In this document: positions 25,101-33,742 of the stretch, in pieces
How positions within the stretch are numbered: position 1 is the stretch's first letter
How the letters are laid out: the number at the start of each line of letters is the position of its first letter
Source of the DNA: Apteryx mantelli
Taxonomy: Eukaryota > Chordata > Aves > Apterygiformes > Apterygidae
Assembly: GCF_036417845.1 (NCBI RefSeq)
Contig: NC_089990.1
Coordinates: 441,501-505,500 of the forward strand
Length of the DNA: 64,000 bases
Reading direction: 5' to 3'
Position numbers and translations under genes: made by a program
Notes under the pieces: model-generated
Told to the model about the DNA's origin: nothing
Databases searched by the model: none
Seen by the model: only the letters and a program-made list of their open reading frames with translations

Positions 25101-28100
25101 TTGCAGGTGATATAAAGAATCTCCAAATATTCATATCCATTAAGTTATAATCATCAACCCAATATTATAGGTAGCAAAATCAACACACAGAAGTTGAGTG
25201 TCTTGCTTTGGGCTACAAAAAGTGCCTGTGGTAGAGCTGGGATTAAAACACAGATGTTTCCTGTCCTCAGATCATGTCTCTTTCCATCTTATTTCCTTCT
25301 GTCTTCTGCATGTGGAGGTTTCCCTGTGTGCCATATCACTCAGCTCAGTCACTGTTTTGGTTCCTTTCCTGCATTTGCAGTCAAAGCAGTTTTCCTTCTT
25401 GTTGTGCTAATTATGAAATGAAGTCCCACCAGGCAGCAATTTTACAAATGATCAGCATGTAATGTGTGGAGCCAGCATGAGACATATAGAATGACAGGGT
25501 TGCCTGTTGGCAGGATTTACCTGTTTTCCTTGTTCAGTAAGTAAATGGTTTATATTTGTGTGTGTATATATGCACACAAACATGCGCACACACACATATG
25601 CACCTAGTGTTGGACCAGAAAGACACATTTACACATCCTGACTTCTAGAAGCCACTGTCTCTGCTGGCTAACTTCAGGGTTTCAGAAAGAAGTAGAGTCT
25701 GAAATTTATCTGAGCTAAGGTATAGTATGGCCCTGGAGGCAAGTCACTTACTTACCTATCTGTTGGCCCCACTGAGAATTAGATAGGTAGCTGAGCTGGA
25801 GAGATTGCCAGTCCTTCTGGGGACTCATATGGAAGACACTAAATGCTGATGCCTTGGCTTCTAAATGAGCTTTTAAACATCTAACTTGCCATGCATGATG
25901 TTCTACTGAGACAGTGCAGCATCTCTGACATTTCAATAACAGCCATTTCTATTTTCTTAATGTTATTTACTGCACAGCAATCAATGGGAAGCTCTATGCA
26001 AACTTGCCTGGACTGACCATGTTCCAAGGAGACTGGGTGAACTGGTACCTGCTGGGAATGGGTCAGGAGATTGATGTGCACACAGTCCACTTTCATGCTG
26101 AGACCTTCACATACAAGGTAAGAATATCCTGCTGCTTATAAAGCAGAGACCAACCACAGTTATCATCACTTTTGCTTGACTGATTGATCTGAACTCCTTG
26201 CATGAATTCACAGCAATCATCTAATTCACCTAATTAGGAATAGGATGTGATTTTACACAGTGAAGATGCATGTAGCTAACCCTTCTTAGGATCAGGCATT
26301 ACCAGATTATATTTGCTTTCCCAGCTGCAGCCCTGTAGTTGCTCTTTGAAATCTTTTGTAGAGCTTTTATAAACTATAGTAGTATTGCAGAGGTCTCTAG
26401 TGACACTCAGAGATCTTCACTGCTCTAGACAGATTTCTCAAAAGATGCACAGTGCTCCGTGCTAACAGCCTCCCATCCCTTTGACAGAATGGCAAAGGCT
26501 ACAGAGCAGATGTTGTGGATCTATTCCCTGGGACCTTTGAAATGGTGGAGATGCTGGCTGGGAACCCTGGGACGTGGCTGCTTCATTGTCATGTATCTGA
26601 TCATATTCATGCTGGCATGGAGATACTCTTCAAAGTCTTGCCCAAACCAGGTAGGGAGTGAGCACCAATTGTCACCATAGACATCTAACAACACTTTCTA
26701 CTATTGCTGCTAAATTCTGAGTGTTTGCATCACACTTAAAGTCCTTTATGTGCCATAAATAGCCAGTTAATTGGGCAGTTAAGTACTAGTAATTTAAGGT
26801 GTTCCCTTTGAAAGTTGTAATAGCTGCAGCTGGAGTTAATAACTTGGTTTCAGGAGTTTCCATTGCCTAGGGTATTATGAGGTTTATTTTAGCTTGTGTT
26901 TGGGAAGCACTGTTTAGCCATCAGCTAGTAATTGTTCTTACTAAAATATTACCTGTGATCTAAATGCACATCCTAAGGCTCCTAATTTCACCAGGAAATG
27001 CTAGAAGTTGCTCGAAGGTGAGTGACACTCAAAGGTTTTGATCATGCTTTTCATCCAAAGGCTGTAAAGTTGTGCGATGGGAGTAGGTCTGCTCTTGAAG
27101 TAGATAATGCAAAAGCCCTCTTGATTTAATGTGGGAGAGTGAAAACATCTACAAGAGAAAATAAAACTGCAAGCACTGGAAAACCACTCTGTGTTCAGAT
27201 CTGATCCTTGCCAGAAGTGCTGTGTTCTGGACTCTACCTATTCAGCCCAACACTTTGTCACCCACTTGTTATTTCCTTTCAGAGCCAGCACTTGAAGTCG
27301 TAAACTACAGTGAAGGTATGTTATACATTGCACTGCTAAATAATATGGGTGTGTGTGAGGGAAAGGAGGAAGGTAGATGGGCTGTTCCTTACCAGTACAG
27401 AGACTTAGATTTGTACAGGGGGAATGGAGGAGCACAAAGAACCCCCCTTCCTTTGTAGGAATAACCTCTCATCAGTCAGGCTGGGCAGAGTATAAACGCA
27501 GAGGTCTTGTTAGTCTCAGGCTTGGCCAATGGTGGATAACAGTGGGGGTTCCAGGTAAGTTTGTCCATCTATCCTCTAAATATTTCTGCTCTGATGGTAA
27601 AAATAAGAAAGTTAGGCTTGTGCCTTTTTTTTCCTTGTTAAGCCAGAAAGTTTAGTGGCCTTGCCTCCTGTTGTACCTGCTGTATATGGATTCATCTTCA
27701 GAGGAGAATGCAAGTTTAAAAACTTGCAGAGTTTCAGAGTTGCAGAGTTTACAGGAGGATCTTGCAAAGGGGATTTTTTTTTTTCTCATCCCTTTCAATC
27801 AAAACCCAAGGTGCACCTTAGATCAGTTATCCTTGTCTCTTGGACTATCAATGACTATATAGTTTAGAGAATTTTCAGACACACAATTACTATCTGAAGG
27901 GATGTATTAATATGGAAACAAACATATCTGCTTCCTGGTCTGTTCTTCCCCCAAGAAAATAGCCTGAACATGTGTTGTGGGTCTTAAAATTATTTAAAGA
28001 ACAGATGTGAGATAACATTTGATTCAGCAGAACCAGGGAGAAGGGGGTAGTAGATACACTTCTAAAATTTCATGAGGGGAAAAGTCTGAATAGTGTGTGT

Positions 28101-29217
28101 GGTGGTGATTTCTTCTCCTGATTTTTCATCTCTCTCTACAACTGCTACTAGATTCTTTTGCTGCTGCGAATAGATCCAGCTGAGCTGAGTTCAGAGGCAG
28201 CTTAGACTGGCTTAAAATACAGATATCTATCTACAACTCTTCAGCCTTTCTCTACTGGCTTTGCATTTATTTCTTTCACAACAATGTTTTCCTCCCCTCA
28301 AAATGGGAATAAAGAGGAGTAGGAAATGTCAGAGCAGTAGTGACAATATTAAGTAATTCGTTTTTATACCAGACTCAAGCATCAAGTGTTCACCAGGCAA
28401 AAAACATTGATTGACAGTTGTTATCCATGCAAATAGCCACCCTTATCAAAAGGATTCTGCTGTCTTGCCATGGAAGCATAAGGGAGCTCAGGATCTTGCC
28501 ACAGGCATGACTGAGCAAGTACATTTTTCAAAAAATGTTGCTATGGGACAGCAGCAGAAGCCACATCCAGGATGAGCTTGGAAGCAGGATACGGAACTCA
28601 CAGCAGCCCCAGTCCTGGCACACATTCTCATCTCAGTTCTTCTGTACTGTTCCTAGCTCAGCTGCTGACTCCCCAGATAACCTCAGATCACCTCCTGTGT
28701 GAATTGGGATAGCAATGGTTAGCTGATAGGACTGAATAGCTGTGAGACCCAGTGAGGTCCTGGGATGGAGTGGGCTGGAGAAAGGAAAACCATTTATTCT
28801 GTGACCTCTTGTATGACCTGAGGGATGAAGGTCTGCTGAATGGACAGCAATTGGGTCTGCTTTGACTTGCTTTGATTGTTTTGGGTCTTTCTTTTACCGC
28901 TTTTCTTCATATTTCTCATACCCTTTTAGATGTGGTATTTCTAGCTCTCATTGGCACTATCTTTTCGTTTGCTCTCAGAGACACCGCCTGAGGATGAGTC
29001 CCAGAAGGTCATGCTATTTGGAGCTAAGTTGGCTCCAGGGCAGGTAGAAGCCACAGTCATCATTCTAGCTGTTTCAGGAATGGTGCTCTTCCTGGTTGCC
29101 AGTTTCCTCCTGGGAGTGGTCATCTATCTCGAGAAGCAAAGGAGGTTAAGACGCAATCGGAGGTCCATCCTGGATGACGGATTCAAACTCATGTCTAAAA
29201 AGAATCAAGGGATATAA
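7004..29217 (+). CDS. HEPH: Hephaestin, membrane-anchored multicopper ferroxidase (complete, 20 coding exons)
   Basis: Hephaestin oxidises Fe(II) leaving the cell through ferroportin, so transferrin can bind it; it is best known from the basolateral membrane of enterocytes. The 20 exons total 3465 nt, 1154 residues plus stop, close to the 1158 I recall for human HEPH. All 19 introns are GT-AG and all phases agree. Residues 1-20 form a signal peptide, six cupredoxin domains run from about 23 to 1064, then come a short stalk, one membrane helix (about 1100-1125) and a basic tail with [10 protein letters not shown]. Type 1 copper ligands are visible in domain 2 (H302, C345, H350, M355), domain 4 (H655, C698, H703, M708) and domain 6 (H998, C1044, H1049, M1054). 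The trinuclear cluster has H125/H127, H185/H187, H1001/H1003 and H1043/H1045. The membrane anchor excludes secreted ceruloplasmin; HSF3 next door and the tail favour HEPH over HEPHL1. Confidence 0.97.
7168..9369 (+). other. HEPH: HEPH intron after the signal-peptide exon
   Basis: A 2202-base GT-AG intron. It contains a 14-C run at 7838-7851 and no other exon or repeat that I recognise. Confidence 0.85.
7838..7851 (+). repeat. Poly(C) 14-mer
   Basis: Uninterrupted C14 in a HEPH intron. Confidence 0.9.
9370..9614 (+). CDS. HEPH: HEPH coding exon 2 (domain 1)
   Basis: The acceptor is ATTTAACAG, the donor GTAAAT; 245 nt, phase 2 to phase 1. It encodes [29 protein letters not shown] and [17 protein letters not shown]125 and H127 of IHPHG are type 2/type 3 copper ligands. 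Confidence 0.97.
10358..10570 (+). CDS. HEPH: HEPH coding exon 3 (domain 1)
   Basis: The acceptor is TTGTTCTAG, the donor GTAAAA; 213 nt, phase 1 to 1. It encodes SLYPDMSPQ, the sequon NYT at residue 159, and [21 protein letters not shown]185 and H187 of YHSH complete the domain 1 half of the trinuclear cluster. Confidence 0.97.
11158..11337 (+). CDS. HEPH: HEPH coding exon 4 (domain 1/2 link)
   Basis: The acceptor is TTGGCCTTAG, the donor GTCAGT; 180 nt, phase 1 to 1. It encodes [20 protein letters not shown] and ends FQESNKMH, the conserved stretch that recurs at the ends of exons 10 and 16. Confidence 0.97.
11765..12019 (+). CDS. HEPH: HEPH coding exon 5 (domain 2, type 1 copper)
   Basis: The acceptor is GGTTTTGCAG, the donor GTAAGA; 255 nt, phase 1 to 1. 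It runs from [13 protein letters not shown] to [14 protein letters not shown]302, C345 and H350 are type 1 ligands; the axial M355 comes from the next exon. Confidence 0.97.
12614..12782 (+). CDS. HEPH: HEPH coding exon 6 (domain 2 end, domain 3 start)
   Basis: The acceptor is TCTTGGGCAG, the donor GTAAGT; 169 nt, phase 1 to 2. It encodes [13 protein letters not shown], then [15 protein letters not shown], the opening strand of domain 3 that parallels [15 protein letters not shown] in domain 1. Confidence 0.96.
14021..14160 (+). CDS. HEPH: HEPH coding exon 7 (domain 3)
   Basis: The acceptor is TTTGCATTTAG, the donor GTAGGA; 140 nt, phase 2 to 1. It encodes [20 protein letters not shown] and ends KHLGILG. 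Exon 13 has the same length and phases in the next repeat unit. Confidence 0.96.
16659..16790 (+). CDS. HEPH: HEPH coding exon 8 (domain 3)
   Basis: The acceptor is TGTTTATACAG, the donor GTTTGT; 132 nt, phase 1 to 1. It encodes [15 protein letters not shown] and FSIQPHGV. The first histidine of the domain 1 HPH pair is glutamine here (Q482), as in human HEPH, so this domain does not contribute to the trinuclear site. The following [13 protein letters not shown] is more diverged from human than the surroundings. Confidence 0.95.
17392..17603 (+). CDS. HEPH: HEPH coding exon 9 (domain 3)
   Basis: The acceptor is CTGTTTTAAAG, the donor GTAAAA; 212 nt, phase 1 to 0. It encodes the sequon [34 protein letters not shown] and [13 protein letters not shown]. 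The YHSH copper pair of domain 1 is replaced by YSSA, as expected for domain 3. Confidence 0.96.
19290..19440 (+). CDS. HEPH: HEPH coding exon 10 (domain 3/4 link)
   Basis: The acceptor is TATATCTTAG, the donor GTATGG; 151 nt, phase 0 to 1. It encodes [20 protein letters not shown] and ends FKESNRMH. Confidence 0.96.
19757..19969 (+). CDS. HEPH: HEPH coding exon 11 (domain 4)
   Basis: The acceptor is CACCTTTGCAG, the donor GTAAGT; 213 nt, phase 1 to 1. It encodes [16 protein letters not shown] and [21 protein letters not shown]655 is a type 1 ligand. Confidence 0.97.
20805..21015 (+). CDS. HEPH: HEPH coding exon 12 (domain 4 type 1 copper, domain 5 start)
   Basis: The acceptor is CCCTCCAG, the donor GTAGTG; 211 nt, phase 1 to 2. 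It encodes [15 protein letters not shown], with C698, H703 and M708 of the domain 4 type 1 site, then [20 protein letters not shown] opening domain 5. Confidence 0.97.
21292..21431 (+). CDS. HEPH: HEPH coding exon 13 (domain 5)
   Basis: The acceptor is GCATTTTTCAG, the donor GTAAGG; 140 nt, phase 2 to 1. It encodes [20 protein letters not shown] and ends EHLGILG. Confidence 0.97.
22339..22470 (+). CDS. HEPH: HEPH coding exon 14 (domain 5)
   Basis: The acceptor is CCTATCTTGAG, the donor GTAAGT; 132 nt, phase 1 to 1. It encodes [20 protein letters not shown] followed by IHAHGVLE. Confidence 0.97.
23216..23232 (+). repeat. Poly(C) 17-mer
   Basis: Uninterrupted C17 about 200 bases before HEPH exon 15. 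Confidence 0.9.
23430..23536 (+). CDS. HEPH: HEPH coding exon 15 (domain 5)
   Basis: The acceptor is CCATCACTCAG, the donor GTAAAA; 107 nt, phase 1 to 0. It encodes [20 protein letters not shown] and [15 protein letters not shown]. Confidence 0.97.
23555..23790 (-). mobile_element. Probable worn CR1-type fragment, minus strand
   Basis: Read on the plus strand, the order is GAATCTTAGAATAG near 23551, CCCCTTGACAATAACCTTCC near 23706, then TTCAGTTATTTGTAG near 23727 and a C/T-rich close. This resembles the complement of the CR1 3' end. Divergence is high; this is recognition from memory only. It lies just inside intron 15, after the donor. Confidence 0.4.
24241..24466 (+). CDS. HEPH: HEPH coding exon 16 (domain 5/6 link)
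   Basis: The acceptor is CATTCCTACTAG, the donor GTAATG; 226 nt, phase 0 to 1. It encodes [36 protein letters not shown] and ends FVESNKMH. Confidence 0.97.
25551..25603. repeat. Alternating purine-pyrimidine (TG/TA/CA) tract
   Basis: GTGTGTGTATATATGCACAC is followed by CA-rich repeats. It is an interrupted dinucleotide tract, partly self-complementary, within a HEPH intron. Confidence 0.7.
25978..26117 (+). CDS. HEPH: HEPH coding exon 17 (domain 6)
   Basis: The acceptor is ATTTACTGCACAG, the donor GTAAGA; 140 nt, phase 1 to 0. It encodes [15 protein letters not shown] and [18 protein letters not shown]998 is a type 1 ligand; H1001 and H1003 belong to the trinuclear cluster. Confidence 0.97.
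26488..26650 (+). CDS. HEPH: HEPH coding exon 18 (domain 6 active site)
   Basis: The acceptor is CCCTTTGACAG, the donor GTAGGG; 163 nt, phase 0 to 1. It encodes [18 protein letters not shown] and [17 protein letters not shown]. The HCH motif puts C1044 at the type 1 copper between two type 3 ligand histidines, the electron path of all multicopper oxidases; H1049 and M1054 complete the type 1 site. Confidence 0.98.
27283..27315 (+). CDS. HEPH: HEPH coding exon 19, 33-nt mini-exon (stalk)
   Basis: This tiny exon sits between AG (ATTTCCTTTCAG) and GTATGT and encodes [11 protein letters not shown]. It is phase 1 to 1, so skipping it would keep the frame. A matching stretch of 11 or so residues occurs at this point in human HEPH as I recall it (around EHLSPLTVITK), which supports it as real. 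Confidence 0.85.
28979..29217 (+). CDS. HEPH: HEPH coding exon 20 (stalk, membrane helix, cytoplasmic tail, stop)
   Basis: The acceptor is TTTGCTCTCAG and the stop TAA is at 29215-29217; 239 nt. It encodes the stalk ([10 protein letters not shown]), a hydrophobic helix from about [20 protein letters not shown], and a basic tail containing [20 protein letters not shown]. The tail [10 protein letters not shown] is shared with human HEPH. Confidence 0.97.
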
Positions 29218-30095
29218 AACCCGTGTAAGAATTTCTGGCTGTGTGCTTGGAGCAGAGGCTGGATTGCTGTCCACACCAAGATGTTGGGGCATCATTTCAG
29301 TCACACACTAGACTTCTAGAAAAGCTAATGAAGAAAGCTGGAGTCCCGACCTCTTCATATATCTTCCTAAGCACTCTGTAAAGAAAAGGTCCCTCCAGGA
29401 GAGATCTGAGGACCCTTTCAGTCAACTGAAGAAAAGTAACAGGAAGAAAAAGGTTCTCCTAAAACATTCATCTTCTCCAAGAATGAGTGGAGACATTTCG
29501 CCTATTTTCTTCTCTCCAGAAAACTCTACTTGGTCTTTCTCGGTAAAAGAACTCTCAGACCAGATTCCAGTCTTGCTCCACTGCCAGAGCTGATTTGGGT
29601 ACTTTCTCCCAACAGATCTGTAGAACTGTGAGCCTTTAACCTAAATAATGTGAAGGGGGGGAAATCTTTGCTTTTTCGTGAATCAAATAAGAATACAGAA
29701 GAGAGAAAATATTAATTTAGACTTAGATCATTGTTGTTTTTTTTGTGAATAATTGGACAGAGATAAATTCAGGGCAGTACATGTCACAGGGTCTGAGAGC
29801 TTCATCAAGAACCATGATGACAACTGTGCCTTACCGTCACCCTTGCTTGACACATCCTTACCCCAGGGAATGTGTTTGTGTCAGGCATCCTGTGCCTTGC
29901 ACTGGGAAATGAAGCTTTTGCATGTGCTGCAGTGTCTTTATGGCTTCCCTGTGTATCAGTCCTGTCGTTCTGTAAGTGTAAAGTGCTGTACCATGGCATC
30001 TGTACAGTTCCTTGTGCCATGGGAGGAAGGATGCTGTGATGTTTTGTGATGTGGTTTGCTCTGTTTTTTTTCAAATACACTTTATTGAAGTTACC
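29218..30095 (+). other. HEPH: HEPH 3' UTR (approximate end)
   Basis: No AATAAA occurs in the plus orientation in the first kilobase after the stop. AATACA, a known weaker poly(A) signal variant, occurs near 29692 followed by a T/GT-rich stretch, and again at 30073-30078 after a T-rich run. I take the second as the more likely main end, giving a UTR of about 870 nt. The true end needs transcript data. Confidence 0.4.
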
Positions 30096-30516
30096 TCCAA
30101 GAGTTCAGCTGTTTCCAAGTTATTGCTGTGAACCACGCCAAAGACTCGATCGTGTGTGAGGTGAGTTGATGCTTGGGGCAGAAAAAGACATGGAGTTCTT
30201 CCCCCCTCATGGTACAGTTGCAGTTTTCTCCTGGCGAATTTGACAACTGTGAAGGGAGAGAAAGCTAGAGTGCCGGTGTAGCTTAATAGCATAGAGCAAG
30301 TTTGCCCATAGTCAGTGAAGCATGTGGTAGTGCAGGCCTGAGATAAGGGAATTCTTGCAGTAAAGAAGGAATGTAAAGGGGGACCCTTGCCTTTTAGACA
30401 GCATAGAATTAAAAGCATTAGAGATGGAGAGGCCTGTCTTAGATAAATGCTCATGGAGCATTGCTGTCTACTGAACCTTCTGCTGCTAATCACTGTCACC
30501 ATAGGGGAAAGGAGCT

Positions 30517-30530
30517 GGGGGGGGGGGGGG
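30517..30530 (+). repeat. Poly(G) 14-mer
   Basis: Uninterrupted G14, intergenic. Confidence 0.9.
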
Positions 30531-31345
30531 TGCTTGGAGCCAGGAGACTCCTGTTCTGCTCGGCTTCAGGAGGGAGAAGGTGCCATGGTGCCTCCTTCCA
30601 GCCACCAGGGTTCCTCTGGGTCAGGACTGAGCACCCTCCTGCCACCTTCAGTCTCTGTTACAGGTGCCTGCCAAGAGCCACTGTCTTGGGGAAGCCTCGT
30701 GTAGCCCATGGCTAACCCTGGAGCTCTGAAGCCCTTCTCTCAGGCAGTGGTGACAATCCTCCATATGTGGCTGTGGCTGTGTCCATACACATCACATTCA
30801 TTGCCCTGTATGTCAGGCACCAAGCATTTCCTGATAAAAATATCAATCTTCCTGTCTCCCACTGAATCCTATTATCTAAATGGATGCAGGTTAGTGCTTT
30901 TATATTTCAGTCTCTGGTTTTAAATTGGAAAGGGCAGAAAAGAAATCCTTTCTGGGTGGCTTTCAAAGGCAATTAAAGCAGAGGCAGCTAAATGGCTCTA
31001 ATGACAGGGGAGTGCTTTAGGCTATTTTGATATATCAGTTCTGTTTTATTCACAGCAATAGTTATAATGTACTTAATCATGTTCAATTCATATTGGGTCC
31101 CTGCATATTTCCAGCTGCCTTTTCCTTTGGCAGTGGGGAGAAAGCTCATTAATTTCCTTTCATTAGACTTCATTAAGCCTGGCGAGGAGCTGGAGGGTTG
31201 TTGAATGCTCTGAACATGGGTGTTCTTTGCTCACTGTCAGCCCTGGTTCAGCTGCTGTTGCAAACCAGAGATCAAGCTCTACAGCTCTGGGTGAATTGTA
31301 GAAGCTATGTCATCAGAACTAAGAACTGGGCAGGAAATCTGGTTT

Positions 31346-31358
31346 GGGGGGGGGGGGG
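31346..31358 (+). repeat. Poly(G) 13-mer followed by an A-rich run
   Basis: G13, then a run of ten A shortly after. Confidence 0.9.
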
Positions 31359-33179
31359 AAATGATCAAAAAAAAAAGTTCTCAACTGACACTGAGATAAG
31401 GGAGTCATTTTAAATGTATTCTTCAAGAAAGAAGAGGGAAACATCCTCCTTCAGTTCCTCAGTTGGTAACTAAGGTGCTAAACTGGAATACAGCAAACCT
31501 GGGTTTCTGTACTGATTCGGTAACAGGAAGACATAGGGACTAGAACTGGATCTCTTAAATTTGTACAATTCCTTTAAAGAGCAGGCTCTCAGAGTTCCTC
31601 CAATATAACGTTGTTGTTTGAGCCAAGTGGAACATGAACCAGAGAGGCTTCTTCTCCAGCTTTAGCAGTTAGGGTACTCTTGAATCCACAACCTAGAGGC
31701 CTCAGCGAGTGGCTGTGTTGGAGAGGACTGAGTCCTCTGATGAGGAATTGCACCCCAGACTGAGAAAACTCTATGGAAATACTTTGGACAAAACTGATCA
31801 TTTTGCTGAAACTTTCTGTTGCAACAAAGTATGACAGGACAGTTTATCAACAGCTTTGCAACTGGATCTCATCAGAAGTTGGCTATGCCAGCCAGTGGGA
31901 GTATGTGGAGGAGGAAAGATGTTTCAGAGTTCTGGTGACTGTGAGCTGAAGCCTGTGAGCAAATGTTTGTTTGCTTTGGCAGCAAGGCTTCTATCTGAGC
32001 ATCCTACAGGGCTTGTCAGTGATTATCCCTGATGCACATATGGCCACCAAGGAGTCACCTGCTAAGAAGGGAACCAGAGGTGAATGATCAGTCTGCACAC
32101 TGCTGTTCCACAGGTAGTCACTGGGATGGTATTCTACTTTCTCTCTGCTGTTGCACAAGTTAGGCTAAATCTAGCATTTAATGGTTTCTCAGCTTTTTTA
32201 AAAGTGCTGTGAGAGAGGTGCACTATGTGTTTCTCTCTTTCTAGCCTTCTGTAATCGTGTGGACCATGTGTTGGTGTCTCAAAGTGCCCTGGATGGGAAC
32301 AGTGGTTAAACCCAAAGAAGGTCCTACTGTGACCTACAGGTATGATCTTTCTGGAAATGGTGAAAGAGGTTTAAGGTCCAATTGCTCTGCAATTGCTCCC
32401 ATGCTGAGCTGAGGCAGTAGATCACGCAAGTTTTCCCACTGACTCTGCCATTGCAAAATAAACTAGCTCAGCTCAAACTGTGTTCTGTAGTGGTTCAAGA
32501 TAAACACTGGAGAGGATTAGAAGTGCTCACATAATCTGTTAGCATGGCTCAGTTCATGGGGGCAGAAGGAGAGAAATACACGTATCCATGCTTTTTGACT
32601 ATTTGATGCTATAGGAAACCTTAAAAAAAGAAAAAAAAGTCTGGCCCCTGCTGCCAATATGAGTTTAGAACAGTTACTTTCATGAATGAACTGGTCTCAA
32701 GTTTTGAGTGAGATAAAAAGAAGCTTATATTTCCTATTATATTCACTTAAGGTAGTGTTCTTTGTCTGCAGTTTTAATATTACCCTTCTTAGGCTCCAGT
32801 TAGACTTGATAAACTTTCTAGACATTTACCTAGATGACTACTTGCCTATTTAAAGTTACCCACAGTTTTCCAGGATGTCTTAGATGACTGCAAAACTGAG
32901 TTATTCATTTACATGGCAGCAGCTGGTTGTTTGCAGCAGGATGAAATGAAAAGCCCTTTATTAGTGCTGTGTAGTTGCTTAGTAATGGGCATAATCAACA
33001 TGACATTACTTCAACTGTCAGACAATTGCATCCCTATTCCGTGACAGTGCCAGGGCCAGTGTTCCCAGCTGACAAATTTTTATACGCCTGCTAATGGTAC
33101 AAATGTGAAAGATAAGCAAGTAGGGTGCCTTTTGAATTTGCACATGGAAACAAAGAATGTTATCTTGGTTTTCCCCCTT

Positions 33180-33193
33180 CCCCCCCCCCCCCC
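33180..33193 (+). repeat. Poly(C) 14-mer
   Basis: Uninterrupted C14, intergenic. Confidence 0.9.
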
Positions 33194-33742
33194 AACGCAA
33201 AAGTTAATGCCAAATTAACCTGAGGCACATCATAAAAGACTAACATTGGTAATTGTCAGAGAAAGAATTTTAATGCCTTTCAGGTGTAATGGCTTTTTTG
33301 ATTCTGAATTGAATAATGTGTGGCTTAGCATGCAGCTTGCTTTGTGAAGTATAATCACTATGTGGACTGTTTACAATGATTATAATTTTATTGGCACAGC
33401 AAATTACAGCAGAGGTCCTGAGCCATGTGCATGTGTACTGCCTGGGGAAAGAAATTCAAACACAATAGCTGCCAAAACAAGACAGTCTGCAAGATCACAG
33501 TCAGAGGTTGGATCTGAGTAAAAGTGAAAGCTGGCCTTCGGTTTATTCCCTGTCAAACTTCCACTTGCCAGCAGAGGACTTTACGAAATGCTCTTGAAAT
33601 TACATTTCCTGGATGTGCTGCGGTCATGTTGTGTTACTATTCTAATTTTTAAAGCTGTCCTAGTGCTCTTCTGTTGCTCTTCAATGGAAAGTTCAAGAAA
33701 AGTAGTTACTTGTCCGTGCAGATTGAGAGAACTCAATCTGCT

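Noticed and set aside
28744-28760. Iron-responsive-element-like hairpin (GACC CAGTGA GGTC)
   Set aside because: The CAGTGA loop is right, but the upper stem pairs for only four bases and the bulged C is missing at the required place. It also lies in an intron, not in a UTR.
7004-29217. Calling the multicopper oxidase ceruloplasmin or HEPHL1
   Set aside because: Exon 20 encodes a membrane helix and tail, which ceruloplasmin lacks. The [10 protein letters not shown] tail, the close match to recalled human HEPH along the whole length, and HSF3 as neighbour all favour HEPH over HEPHL1.
30071-30502. 143-codon minus-strand frame ending near a minus-strand AATAAA (about 30080-30085)
   Set aside because: The poly(A) hexamer falls by chance in CTTTATTG near the HEPH 3' end. 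The frame shows no family, domain or splice support.
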